The notes beneath the pieces were generated by a model. It worked only from the letters and a program-made list of their open reading frames with translations. It ran no database searches and was not told the DNA's origin. From the NCBI GenBank assembly GCA_019683695.1, contig JADGHX010000019.1:1-43846 (forward strand): 43,846 nt of DNA, written 5' to 3'. Shown here one piece after another: positions 30,701 through 38,874 of this stretch. The position numbers were made by a program, and so were the translations under genes. How positions within the stretch are numbered: the stretch's first letter is position 1; every line of letters begins with the position of its first letter. Source of the stretch: Steroidobacteraceae bacterium (lineage in GTDB: Bacteria > Pseudomonadota > Gammaproteobacteria > Steroidobacterales > Steroidobacteraceae).

Positions 30701-31300
30701 CTCATCCCGCACATCCTGCAGCCGCTCGAGGTTCTCGCGCGTGTCGGCCACACGGCTCTCGGTTTCCTTGCGCCGCTCCTTGTAGCGGGAGATGCCCGCG
30801 GCCTCCTCGACGAACGCGCGCATGTCCTCCGGCTTGGATTCGATGACGCGCGAGATCATGCCCTGCTCGATGATCGCGTAACTGCGCGAGCCAAGGCCCG
30901 TGCCGAGGAAGAGCTGGGTGATGTCCTTGCGGCGGCAGCGCGCGCCGTTGAGGTAATACGTCGAAGAGCCGTCGCGCTCCACCTGGCGCTTCAGCGACAC
31001 CTCGGCGTAGCTCGCGTACGCGCCGCCGATCTTGCCGTCCGAATTGTCGAACACCAGCTCGACGGAGGCGGTGCCCACGGGCTTGCGCGACGTGGAGCCG
31101 TTGAAGATGACGTCGGTCATCGAGTCGCCGCGCAGATGCCGCGCCGACAGCTCGCCCATCACCCAGCGCACGGCGTCGATGACGTTCGACTTGCCGCACC
31201 CGTTGGGGCCGACGATGCCAGTCAGATTGGTGGGAAAGGGAACTGTGGTGGGATCGACGAAGGATTTGAAACCAGCGAGCTTGATCTTGGTCAGCCGCAT
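27800..31300 (-). CDS. smc: Chromosome partition protein SMC
   Basis: Long coiled-coil ATPase that with ScpA and ScpB loads on and organises DNA. The start MRLTKIKLAGFKSFVDP at 31300 is the standard one; a 40-codon upstream extension is Arg/Ala-rich and rejected. At 1166 residues it is normal. The Walker A loop is GPNGCGKSN (31-39), two coiled-coil arms flank a hinge (roughly 510-640, with GRGLGANTRLAQTLEV), and the C-terminal head has the ABC signature QLSGGEKALTAVAL and Walker B CLLDEVDAPLDEHN. It heads the smc-zipA-ligA unit and is divergent from queF. Its presence with scpAB means a complete Smc-ScpAB system rather than MukBEF. Confidence 0.98.
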   Translation of the reverse strand: MRLTKIKLAGFKSFVDPTTVPFPTNLTGIVGPNGCGKSNVIDAVRWVMGELSARHLRGDSMTDVIFNGSTSRKPVGTASVELVFDNSDGKIGGAYASYAEVSLKRQVERDGSSTYYLNGARCRRKDITQLFLGTGLGSRSYAIIEQGMISRVIESKPEDMRAFVEEAAGISRYKERRKETESRVADTRENLERLQDVRDEVEKQIRHLQRQAATARRYQALKEQERKLTAELLALRMRELDSGTEVHDSAVRECDLAMQAALADQRAAEAAIEKQRQFHSEQSERVSAVQGRYYEVGAEISRTEQTIEHTRQLRERQKNDLAQSRGTLNELALHIERDEKQLADLRAELETLAPELETAQLAEETARTALEEAEQALHAWQQRWEDFNRSLGTAHQTTQVERARIEQLENQLRRFMAQADRLALERETLAAQSADEQLASLAESEAQARLKSEELANTLAQALDVVQSLRSEQLAVEGRLESSRAARERIRSEVMSLEALQKAALSREAGHATEWLAGRGLGANTRLAQTLEVEPGWERAVETALGDYLEAVCVDRLDEIAAALDGFTSGRLALVEQDGAADSAQPGSLASKVKGPASVVGPLSDVITAETLAEALAGRGSLPAGKSIITRNGEWIGRNWLRVSRGADHHAGVIEREHRLKSLRADLALAEEQVRAIETHLTEVRQSLAEAEAQRDAAQSGIQGAHRQHADLLAQLEAMRARAQETTLRRERLEAEAAEVAREISTAQEALTRAREELDRGLLTLGELDSRRPDLENEREERREAVASRRAAAQAAQVTARDLLIRIESRRSTESSVSVSLARMIEQRAQLAQRCEELEKELASGDAPILELQQRLDEALSRRLDIEAELSTARRALEDADAELRELEEKRFEAEQRVNSAREAMEAAKLAAQETRVRRESIAEQFAATRFELAEIQQGLAADATVPAWEESLHGVRADIEKLGQVNLAAIDELKEQTERKEYLDRQFTDLTDALATLEQAMQRIDRETRTRFEETFNRINAGMQEKFPRLFGGGHAYLEMVGDDPLQAGIAVMARPPGKRNSTIHQLSGGEKALTAVALVFSIFDLNPAPFCLLDEVDAPLDEHNVGRFCDIVRDMSERVQFIFITHNKTTMELASQLIGVTMNEPGVSRLVAVDVDEAVRLAAV

Positions 31301-31488
31301 CTTTTCGCTCTCAGCATTCTCCACACCCTCCCGCACGCCCCTGGCAGACAAGCACGCTGCGGCGATCTCCCGAACAAGGCCTCGGCGCGCCGACGGGAGC
31401 GATGACTCTCGCCGGCTCAAGACTTGTCACCTCGAAGGGACCTGCATCCGACAGGCTTCGAGGCGCGCGGTAGTGTAAGGTAATTGCC

Positions 31489-31902
31489 ATGTCTGCAACA
31501 CCAGCCTCACCTCTGAAGCGCGCGCCCTCGAGCGAGCTGCAAACCTTCGCCAATCCCGCGCCGGATCGGGACTACACCATCCGCATGACGCTGCCGGAAT
31601 TCACGTGCCTGTGCCCCATGACGGGCCAGCCGGACTTCGCCACGCTCGACCTCGAGTACGTGCCGGACAAGCTCTGCGTGGAGCTCAAGTCCCTGAAGCT
31701 CTACATCTGGTCGTTCCGCGATCGGGGCGCGTTCCACGAGGCCGTCACGAACGAGATCCTCGACCACCTGGCCGCGGCCATCGCGCCCCGCTTCATGCGC
31801 CTGACGGCGAAGTTCAATGTCCGCGGCGGCATCTACACCACGGTTGTCGCGGAGAGGCGTCTGCCGGGGTGGCAGCCGGCGCCGCCGGTGGCGCTGCCCT
31901 GA
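31489..31902 (+). CDS. queF: NADPH-dependent preQ0 reductase QueF
   Basis: Reduces 7-cyano-7-deazaguanine (preQ0) to preQ1 in queuosine synthesis. It is the short, single-domain type (137 residues). The catalytic Cys42 lies in [15 protein letters not shown], with Asp49 as the acid, and the QueF motif is [12 protein letters not shown] (65-76). [14 protein letters not shown] is a conserved C-terminal strand. A ribosome site AAGGT lies 8 nt before the ATG. The divergent neighbour is smc. The first 20 residues are poorly conserved. No preQ1 riboswitch was evident in the 188-bp upstream gap. Confidence 0.96.
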   Translation: MSATPASPLKRAPSSELQTFANPAPDRDYTIRMTLPEFTCLCPMTGQPDFATLDLEYVPDKLCVELKSLKLYIWSFRDRGAFHEAVTNEILDHLAAAIAPRFMRLTAKFNVRGGIYTTVVAERRLPGWQPAPPVALP

Positions 31903-31949
31903 CGGGCCGAGGGCAAAAAACCCTTCCAAAAGAGGGGCTTTCAATTCGG

Positions 31950-31977
31950 TTTACAGGCCGGGGTCCGCCGGTATAAT
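31950..31977 (+). promoter_or_regulatory. Sigma-70 promoter for dksA
   Basis: TTTACA (31950-31955) and TATAAT (31972-31977) are separated by 16 bp, giving a near-consensus promoter about 43 nt before the dksA ATG. GAGGAG lies at a good ribosome-site distance from that ATG. Confidence 0.75.
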
Positions 31978-32019
31978 CCCGCGTCCTTCGCAAGGCACAT
32001 AGCGTTTGAGGAGCGACTG

Positions 32020-32862
32020 ATGGCGGCCAAACGCCCCGCGCCCAAGACTGCCAAGGCCAAGAAGCCGGCGACGCGGCCCGCTGCCCGCAAGGCCGAGAAG
32101 CGGCCTGCCGAGCGCCCAAGGGCCCTTGTTGCCGCATCCCCGAGGAAATCCGTACCCGTGTCATCTGCGACGAAGAAAGCCCCGAATTCACGCCCCGTTG
32201 CGGCGGCGGAAACACCCGCTGCGAAGCCGAAGGCGGCGGAAGCCTCCAAGGCGGTGGAAGCCCCTGTGGAGAAGGCTGTGGAAGCCCCCGTGGAAACGCC
32301 TCAGGAGGCCGCGGAGGAAGCCATTGCCGTGGCGACGTCCTCTTCGCGCCTGAACGAACCTCCTGTGTCGAGCCTCACCTCCGCCGCCGATCCGGACGAC
32401 ACGGAAGGCGTCGAGCCGGGCAGCCTCCTGGCCGGTCCGCGCAACGTCAAGCCGTACATCCCCAAGCGCGGCGAGCAGTACATGAGCAAGGAGCAGCTCG
32501 AGCATTTCCGCAAGATCCTGCTCGACTGGAAGCGCGATCTCATGGAAGAGGTGGACCGCACCGTCTCTCACATGAAGGACGAGGCAGCGAACTTCCCCGA
32601 CCCGAACGACCGGGCCACGCAGGAAGAGGAATTCAGCCTTGAGCTGCGCACGCGCGATCGTGAGCGCAAGCTCATTCGCAAGATCGACGAGGCGCTGAAG
32701 CGCACCGAAGACGGCACGTATGGCTACTGCCTCGAGACCGGCGAGGAGATCGGGGTGAAGCGCCTCGAGGCGCGCCCGGTGGCCACGCTCAGCATCGAGG
32801 CTCAGGAACGCCGTGAGCGCCGCGAGCGCCAGTACGGCGACCGCGACGACCGCTATCGCTGA
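32020..32862 (+). CDS. dksA: RNA polymerase-binding transcription factor DksA, long form with degenerate zinc finger
   Basis: Works with ppGpp in the secondary channel of RNA polymerase. The C-terminal 130 residues match E. coli DksA: YMSKEQLEHFRKILLDWKRD, the coiled-coil tip FPDPNDRA with both acidic residues (Asp194, Asp197), and EEEFSLELRTRDRERKLIRK. Of the four zinc Cys only the first survives: CLET (237-240) and SIEA (258-261) stand for CxxC and CxxC. I recall such Cys-poor forms in alphaproteobacteria, in Xanthomonas and as DksA2 of Pseudomonas, so function is probably kept without zinc. Residues 1-140 are a Lys/Ala/Pro-rich extension, Lys-rich at first and acidic later, which includes two copies of KAVEAPVE. 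A strong promoter precedes it and the gluQ frame overlaps its end. Confidence 0.95.
   Translation: MAAKRPAPKTAKAKKPATRPAARKAEKRPAERPRALVAASPRKSVPVSSATKKAPNSRPVAAAETPAAKPKAAEASKAVEAPVEKAVEAPVETPQEAAEEAIAVATSSSRLNEPPVSSLTSAADPDDTEGVEPGSLLAGPRNVKPYIPKRGEQYMSKEQLEHFRKILLDWKRDLMEEVDRTVSHMKDEAANFPDPNDRATQEEEFSLELRTRDRERKLIRKIDEALKRTEDGTYGYCLETGEEIGVKRLEARPVATLSIEAQERRERRERQYGDRDDRYR
32248..32295 (+). repeat. Two tandem 24-bp units inside dksA
   Basis: Units 32248-32271 and 32272-32295 both encode KAVEAPVE and differ at three third-codon positions. The copy number could vary between strains. Confidence 0.8.
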
Positions 32863-33937
32863 AGCGGCGGGCGGGGGCCCTCCCCCCGCCCTTCCTGGCC
32901 GCCCCGCGGGCGCAGACGGTCAAGCCTGCAGCGCGGCTTCTCGTCCTTCATCACCCGCCGGCACCAGCGCTTCCCGCGCCCCCGAACGCCCGCACGAGAC
33001 TCCGGCAGACTCATCATCGATAAACCGAACGCCCGGGACGTACGTCGGGCGCTTCGCGCCTTCCCCCACCGGGTCGCTGCATCTCGGCTCGCTCGTCGCC
33101 GCGGTCGGCAGCTTTCTTGACGCACGGCACCACAACGGACGTTGGCTCGTGCGCATGGAAGATCTGGACAGGCCGCGCGTCGTGCCAGGCCGTGACGCGG
33201 AAATCCTCCGCACACTCGAGTCGTTCGGGCTCACGTGGGACGGCGAAGTGCTGTACCAGAGTGGGAACACCGAGCGGTACGCGGATGCGCTCGAGACCTT
33301 GCGCAGAGCCGGCCATACCTACGAATGCAGCTGTTCACGCCGCGCTCGCGCAGGAAGCGAAGACGGGGGGTATCGGGGCACGTGTCGTTACAGGTCTTCA
33401 CATGAGACTTCGACGGCGACCCGATTTCGGGTCGATGACCGCAGGACTGTCACGATCATGGACCGGTTTCAGGGCGAGTGCCGGTTCGACATGCGCAGGC
33501 TGGGTGATGTGATCGTCCGCCGGCGCGATGGAATGTTCGCGTATCAGCTCGCGGTAGTGGTCGATGACGCGGATCAGGGTGTCACGCATGTGGTACGCGG
33601 CGCGGATCTGCTCGCGAGCACCGCATGGCAGGTGTGCTTGCAAGGTGCATTAAACCTGAATCAACCCGAGTACGGGCATCTGCCGCTCATCGTGGAACCC
33701 GACGGCACGAAACTTGCGAAATCGCGCAGATCGGTGCCGCTCGACCCGACGCGGGCCGGTCCCCTCCTGCTCCTCGCCCTGCGACTCCTGCGTCAGCCTT
33801 CGCCGCCCGCGGGAATCGAATTCGAGTCACCGGCGTCGATCTTGTATTGGGCTTTGGGGCACTGGCAGCCGCTCGCTTTTCGTGGTATTCGCGAGCTTCC
33901 TGCGCCCGTTTCGCTGCACACCGCAACGTGCATTTAG
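32813..33937 (+). CDS. gluQ: Glutamyl-Q tRNA(Asp) synthetase; start uncertain
   Basis: Truncated GluRS paralogue that attaches glutamate to the queuosine of tRNA-Asp. The core begins at TYVGRFAPSPTGSLHLGSLV (77-96, HIGH-like HLGS), has the zinc segment CSCSRRARA and GYRGTC, and a weak KMSKS counterpart GTKLAKSRRS. Core length from residue 77 is close to E. coli GluQ (YadB). The only ordinary in-frame start codon is the ATG at 32813 inside dksA, which adds about 75 Ala/Pro/Ser residues and reads through a strong hairpin; no ATG, GTG or TTG lies nearer the core. An ATA at 33020 is the only near-cognate site near it. queF upstream belongs to the same queuosine theme. Confidence 0.85.
   Translation: MSAASASTATATTAIAEAAGGGPPPALPGRPAGADGQACSAASRPSSPAGTSASRAPERPHETPADSSSINRTPGTYVGRFAPSPTGSLHLGSLVAAVGSFLDARHHNGRWLVRMEDLDRPRVVPGRDAEILRTLESFGLTWDGEVLYQSGNTERYADALETLRRAGHTYECSCSRRARAGSEDGGYRGTCRYRSSHETSTATRFRVDDRRTVTIMDRFQGECRFDMRRLGDVIVRRRDGMFAYQLAVVVDDADQGVTHVVRGADLLASTAWQVCLQGALNLNQPEYGHLPLIVEPDGTKLAKSRRSVPLDPTRAGPLLLLALRLLRQPSPPAGIEFESPASILYWALGHWQPLAFRGIRELPAPVSLHTATCI
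32869..32893 (+). terminator. Strong GC hairpin just after dksA
   Basis: Stem GGGCGGGGG (32869-32877) pairs perfectly with CCCCCGCCC (32883-32891) around a 5-nt loop, 7 nt after the dksA stop, followed by TT. It may end or stabilise the dksA transcript, and it lies inside the annotated gluQ extension. Confidence 0.5.
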
Positions 33938-34039
33938 TTTGGTTAGGCGCCGCAGTTGTACTAATGTACGCACGTCGAGCTGCTGACCCTGACGCGTGTG
34001 GATACCGGAACGTCCTTCATTCAGTACAGGGGGGTGCGC

Positions 34040-34540
34040 ATGAGCGATCCGCGGGTTATCAAGAAGTATCCGAACCGTCGGCTCTACGACACCGTCGAGA
34101 GCCGATACATCACACTGGCCGACGTACGCAAACTCGTAGTGGACCGAATCGATTTCGTGGTCGTCGACAAGAAGAGCCAGAGCGACATCACTCGCAGCAT
34201 CCTGCTGCAGGTGATCGCCGAACAGGAGCAGGCGGGAGAGCCGGTGATGAGCCGGGACTTTCTCTCGCACGTCATCCGTACCTACGGCGGCTCGCTTCAC
34301 GGCATGATCGGGAGCTATCTCGAGCAGAGCGTGAAGCTCTTCGTTTCCCAGCAGCGCGAGATGCGCGAGCGTGGCAAGGCGATCGGCGAGGAATTCACGG
34401 ATGCCGTGGCAGGCCTCGCCAATCGCAACTACCAGCGCTGGCGCGCCGTGCAGGATGAGATCTACAGCACGCTCGTGCGTGCCGTAGGCAATCCGGGCGA
34501 GGAAGGCGATCAGCTGAACGTGGCCCGCTCGCGGCAATAG
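34040..34540 (+). CDS. phaR: PhaR, polyhydroxyalkanoate synthesis regulator
   Basis: DNA-binding repressor that in known systems senses PHA and controls phasin genes. The ATG at 34040 is preceded by AGGGGGG and gives 166 residues; a GTG 42 nt upstream is less likely. The N-terminal PhaR/PhbR domain is plain: VIKKYPNRRLYDTVESRYITLADVRKLV, split as VIKKYPNRRLYDT (6-18) and SRYITLADVRKLV. The accumulation-regulator domain has TRSILLQVIAEQE, DFLSHVIRTYGGSLHGMIG and YLEQSVKLF. No PHA synthase or phasin gene is nearby, so targets lie elsewhere. The upstream gap of about 100 bp should hold its promoter. Confidence 0.93.
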   Translation: MSDPRVIKKYPNRRLYDTVESRYITLADVRKLVVDRIDFVVVDKKSQSDITRSILLQVIAEQEQAGEPVMSRDFLSHVIRTYGGSLHGMIGSYLEQSVKLFVSQQREMRERGKAIGEEFTDAVAGLANRNYQRWRAVQDEIYSTLVRAVGNPGEEGDQLNVARSRQ

Positions 34541-34580
34541 CGAGCGAGCCCGAACGAGTTGGCGCGCGTAGACAGGAAGA

Positions 34581-34606
34581 CGCCGCTGTCCCGCTGGACA
34601 GCGGCG
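34581..34606 (+). terminator. Perfect 11-bp hairpin downstream of phaR
   Basis: CGCCGCTGTCC (34581-34591) and GGACAGCGGCG (34596-34606) flank a CGCT loop, 41 nt after the phaR stop. No T-run follows on either strand, so it may be an RNA-stability or Rho-related element rather than an intrinsic terminator. Confidence 0.45.
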
Positions 34607-34883
34607 CGGGTTCGGACGGGTCTGCCGGAAAACCCGGTGGGCCTGCGAGCGCTCTTTCGCGCACTCCATCAACGCCGTTTCGCGCAAGGCGAGACGGTGC
34701 TCGTCCGTGGCGCGTGTGTGCAAAACCTGCCCACCGCCAACCGGAGCCGCGGGTGCGCACGAAATACACGCTCCGCGAGCACAAGAGCACATCGCCGCGG
34801 ACGGATAAGCCAGCACTAACCGAAGCGGCCCGTGCGCGACGCGCGGGGCTCAGTGAGGAAAAGAGAAGATTACGTCGGCAAAT

Positions 34884-34901
34884 GCCCCGCCAGGGCGGGG
34901 C
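34884..34901 (-). terminator. GC hairpin downstream of pnp
   Basis: GCCCCGC and GCGGGGC enclose a 4-nt loop about 100 nt past the pnp stop. On the minus strand ATTTG follows, a poor U-tract; it is a candidate end for the rimP-pnp operon. Confidence 0.4.
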
Positions 34902-35002
34902 GAAGTCCGACCGGTCGCCGCAGCTGCAGAACTCGTGCGGCCACCCGAGGAGAGCCGCCGCGGCAGGACGTACCCTGCCCCGCCGCGTGCGAAGGTGCGG
35001 TA

Positions 35003-37090
<2,088 letters not shown>

Positions 37091-37133
37091 GCTTTTCGTC
37101 CTCTAAAACCGTCGGAAAGTCAGGCGCCAAAAC

Positions 37134-37165
37134 ACGAGGGCCGCAACCTGTGTCGCGGCCCTCGT
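37134..37165 (-). terminator. Intrinsic terminator between rpsO and pnp
   Basis: Perfect 11-bp stem ACGAGGGCCGC/GCGGCCCTCGT with a 10-nt loop; on the minus strand GTTTTGG follows. It lies between the rpsO stop and the pnp start, as in E. coli, and likely gives partial termination or an RNase-processed pnp leader. Confidence 0.75.
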
Positions 37166-37187
37166 TCGAGGCCTGTGATGCGTGGGG

Positions 37188-37457
37188 TCAGCGCCGAAGC
37201 CCCAGGCGCTCCACGAGCTCCTGGTATTTCTGCGGCTTCGTCGCCTTGAGGTAATCGAGGAGCCGGCGGCGCTGATTCACGAGCTTCACGAGCCCGCGAC
37301 GCGAGGAGTGATCCCGCTTGTGTGCCGCGAAGTGCTCACCCAGGCCGGCGATGCGTTCGGAAAGGAGCGCGATCTGCACTTCGGGAGAACCCGTGTCCTG
37401 GGGCCCGCGGCGGAACTGCGCGAGAATTCCGCCCTTTTTCTCGGTGGATAACGACAT
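37188..37457 (-). CDS. rpsO: 30S ribosomal protein S15
   Basis: Primary 16S rRNA-binding protein that organises the central domain of the 30S subunit. The 89 residues equal the E. coli length. The signature [29 protein letters not shown] is nearly canonical, split as [20 protein letters not shown] and SRRGLVKLV, then [11 protein letters not shown]. It lies between truB and pnp. S15 regulates its own mRNA in E. coli; the 89-bp gap after truB was not resolved for a pseudoknot. Confidence 0.99.
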   Translation of the reverse strand: MSLSTEKKGGILAQFRRGPQDTGSPEVQIALLSERIAGLGEHFAAHKRDHSSRRGLVKLVNQRRRLLDYLKATKPQKYQELVERLGLRR

Positions 37458-37546
37458 TGCGCGAGAGATTCCTAAAAGCTTGTCTTGATTGCCCTTTTAC
37501 GCGGCGCGCGATTCTACCCGCGCACCCCCTGCAGCCACAACTGTTT

Positions 37547-38443
37547 TCACGGCCGGCCCGGTGTCCGGTCCGCGAAGAGTCGGCGCGGCTGCACTGCGCC
37601 GAATCCGTCAGCTTCACCGAGGCCGAAAAAGCGGCCTGCGGCGTCGTAGAGCCGCACGCGGCCCGGCGCGAGCACTTGAGGCGTCGACACAGCCTGGCCG
37701 TGACGCACCCGTTCTGTCGCCTGCGCGTCGAGCGCAACAGCAGGCAGGTGCAGAACCGCGCGATCGGGCGCCAGCAGCGCCGGCGTTTCACCGGACTCCA
37801 CTCGCGCGGTGAGCTCGTCCAGGGTGATCATCGGCTCATCCTGGAACGGTTCGACATAAAGACGGCGCAGCGCGGCCACGTGGCCGCACGTGCCCAGCGC
37901 CCGCGCGATGTCTTCCGCAAGCGTGCGGATGTAGGTGCCCTTCGAGCAGAGCGCTTCCAGCTCGATGCGCTCCGCCTCGCTCGATAGCACGCTGATCTCG
38001 TAAATCTCGATCCGCCGCGGCTTGCGCTCGACCTCGACGCCGGCGCGCGCCAGCTTGTAGAGCGGCTGGCCATCGCGCTTGATGGCCGAATACATCGGCG
38101 GAATCTGCGTGGTCTCTCCCCGGAAGCGCGCGAGCACGCTTTCCAATGCCGCGCCATCGAAGGTGGGCACCGGCAGCGTTTCCATCACTGCGCCTTCGAC
38201 ATCACCCGTTGCCGTGCGCGTGCCAAGTGCCAGGGTGAAGCGATATCGCTTGCGGCCTGCGACGATGTCTCCGGCGATCTTCGTGGCTTCACCGAGACAG
38301 ATGGGCAGCATGCCCGTCGCCAGCGGATCGAGGCTCCCGACGTGCCCGGCCTTGTCGGCCCGCAGGAGCCGGCGCACGCGCTGAAGCGCCGCATTCGACG
38401 AAACCCCGAGGGGTTTGTCGAGCAAGAGGATTCCGCAAACCAC
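37547..38443 (-). CDS. truB: tRNA pseudouridine-55 synthase
   Basis: Makes pseudouridine 55 in the T-loop of tRNAs. The GTG start at 38443 directly abuts the rbfA stop and gives 298 residues. The nucleophile Asp39 is in GSLDPLATGMLPIC; other family segments are KPLGVSSNAAL, YSAIKRDGQPLYKLAR and CSKGTYIRTLAEDIARALG. The C-terminal PUA-like domain ends with FGLGEADGFGAVQPRRLF. It is the fully conserved counterpart of the catalytically odd RluB-like protein in this window. Its place after infB-rbfA is conserved. Confidence 0.98.
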   Translation of the reverse strand: MVCGILLLDKPLGVSSNAALQRVRRLLRADKAGHVGSLDPLATGMLPICLGEATKIAGDIVAGRKRYRFTLALGTRTATGDVEGAVMETLPVPTFDGAALESVLARFRGETTQIPPMYSAIKRDGQPLYKLARAGVEVERKPRRIEIYEISVLSSEAERIELEALCSKGTYIRTLAEDIARALGTCGHVAALRRLYVEPFQDEPMITLDELTARVESGETPALLAPDRAVLHLPAVALDAQATERVRHGQAVSTPQVLAPGRVRLYDAAGRFFGLGEADGFGAVQPRRLFADRTPGRP

Positions 38444-38794
38444 TTACTTGGGGGCGCGATCGATGAGCGCCGTGAGCCGGGCCGCTTTATCGAACGAATC
38501 GTCGAACACGAACTCGAGGCGTGGCGCATGCCGCAGGCGCAGACGCCGGCCCACCTCACCACGCAGATACGCGCCGGCGCTGGTGAGCCCTTCGCGCACC
38601 TCTTCAGGCGCCGCCTTCGATGCGAAAGGCGTGAAGTAGACGCGCGCCACGCTCAGATCCGCCGACACCTTCACCTCGGTGATGGTGACGTTGCCGACGC
38701 GCGGGTCCTTCACCTCGCGCGCCACCAGCTCCGAGAGCGTGCGCTGCATCTCTCCTTCGAGACGCCGTTGCCTTGACTGACTCACTGGCCTCAT
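38444..38794 (-). CDS. rbfA: Ribosome-binding factor A
   Basis: KH-fold 30S maturation factor needed for 16S 5'-end processing and cold growth. The 116-residue protein has RVGNVTITEVKVSADLSVARVYFTP (in two parts, DPRVGNVTITEVKVSADLS and ARVYFTP), then the second helix and RLRHAPRLEFVFDDS, all standard. It follows infB after 80 bp and is directly joined to truB. The start MRPVSQSRQRRLEGEMQR is typical. Confidence 0.97.
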   Translation of the reverse strand: MRPVSQSRQRRLEGEMQRTLSELVAREVKDPRVGNVTITEVKVSADLSVARVYFTPFASKAAPEEVREGLTSAGAYLRGEVGRRLRLRHAPRLEFVFDDSFDKAARLTALIDRAPK

Positions 38795-38874
38795 CCGGCG
38801 CGATTCGCGCCGCTACGTTTGCGCGGCCGGACGCGCGCCCACGCGATCCGGTCCCAAGCCCGGGTGCAAACCCG

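Larger units (their letters stand above)
34541..35002. other. Long convergent intergenic region between phaR and pnp
   Basis: About 460 bp between two gene ends with no convincing CDS. It contains two perfect hairpins, listed separately, and an imperfect dyad near 34676-34698 (CCGTTTCG/CGAGACGG). No tRNA cloverleaf or near-consensus promoter was recognised. Confidence 0.5.

Noticed and set aside
34559-34819. 86-codon plus-strand frame after phaR
   Set aside because: Arg/Thr/Ala-rich with no family resemblance or ribosome site, and it runs through the 11-bp hairpin.
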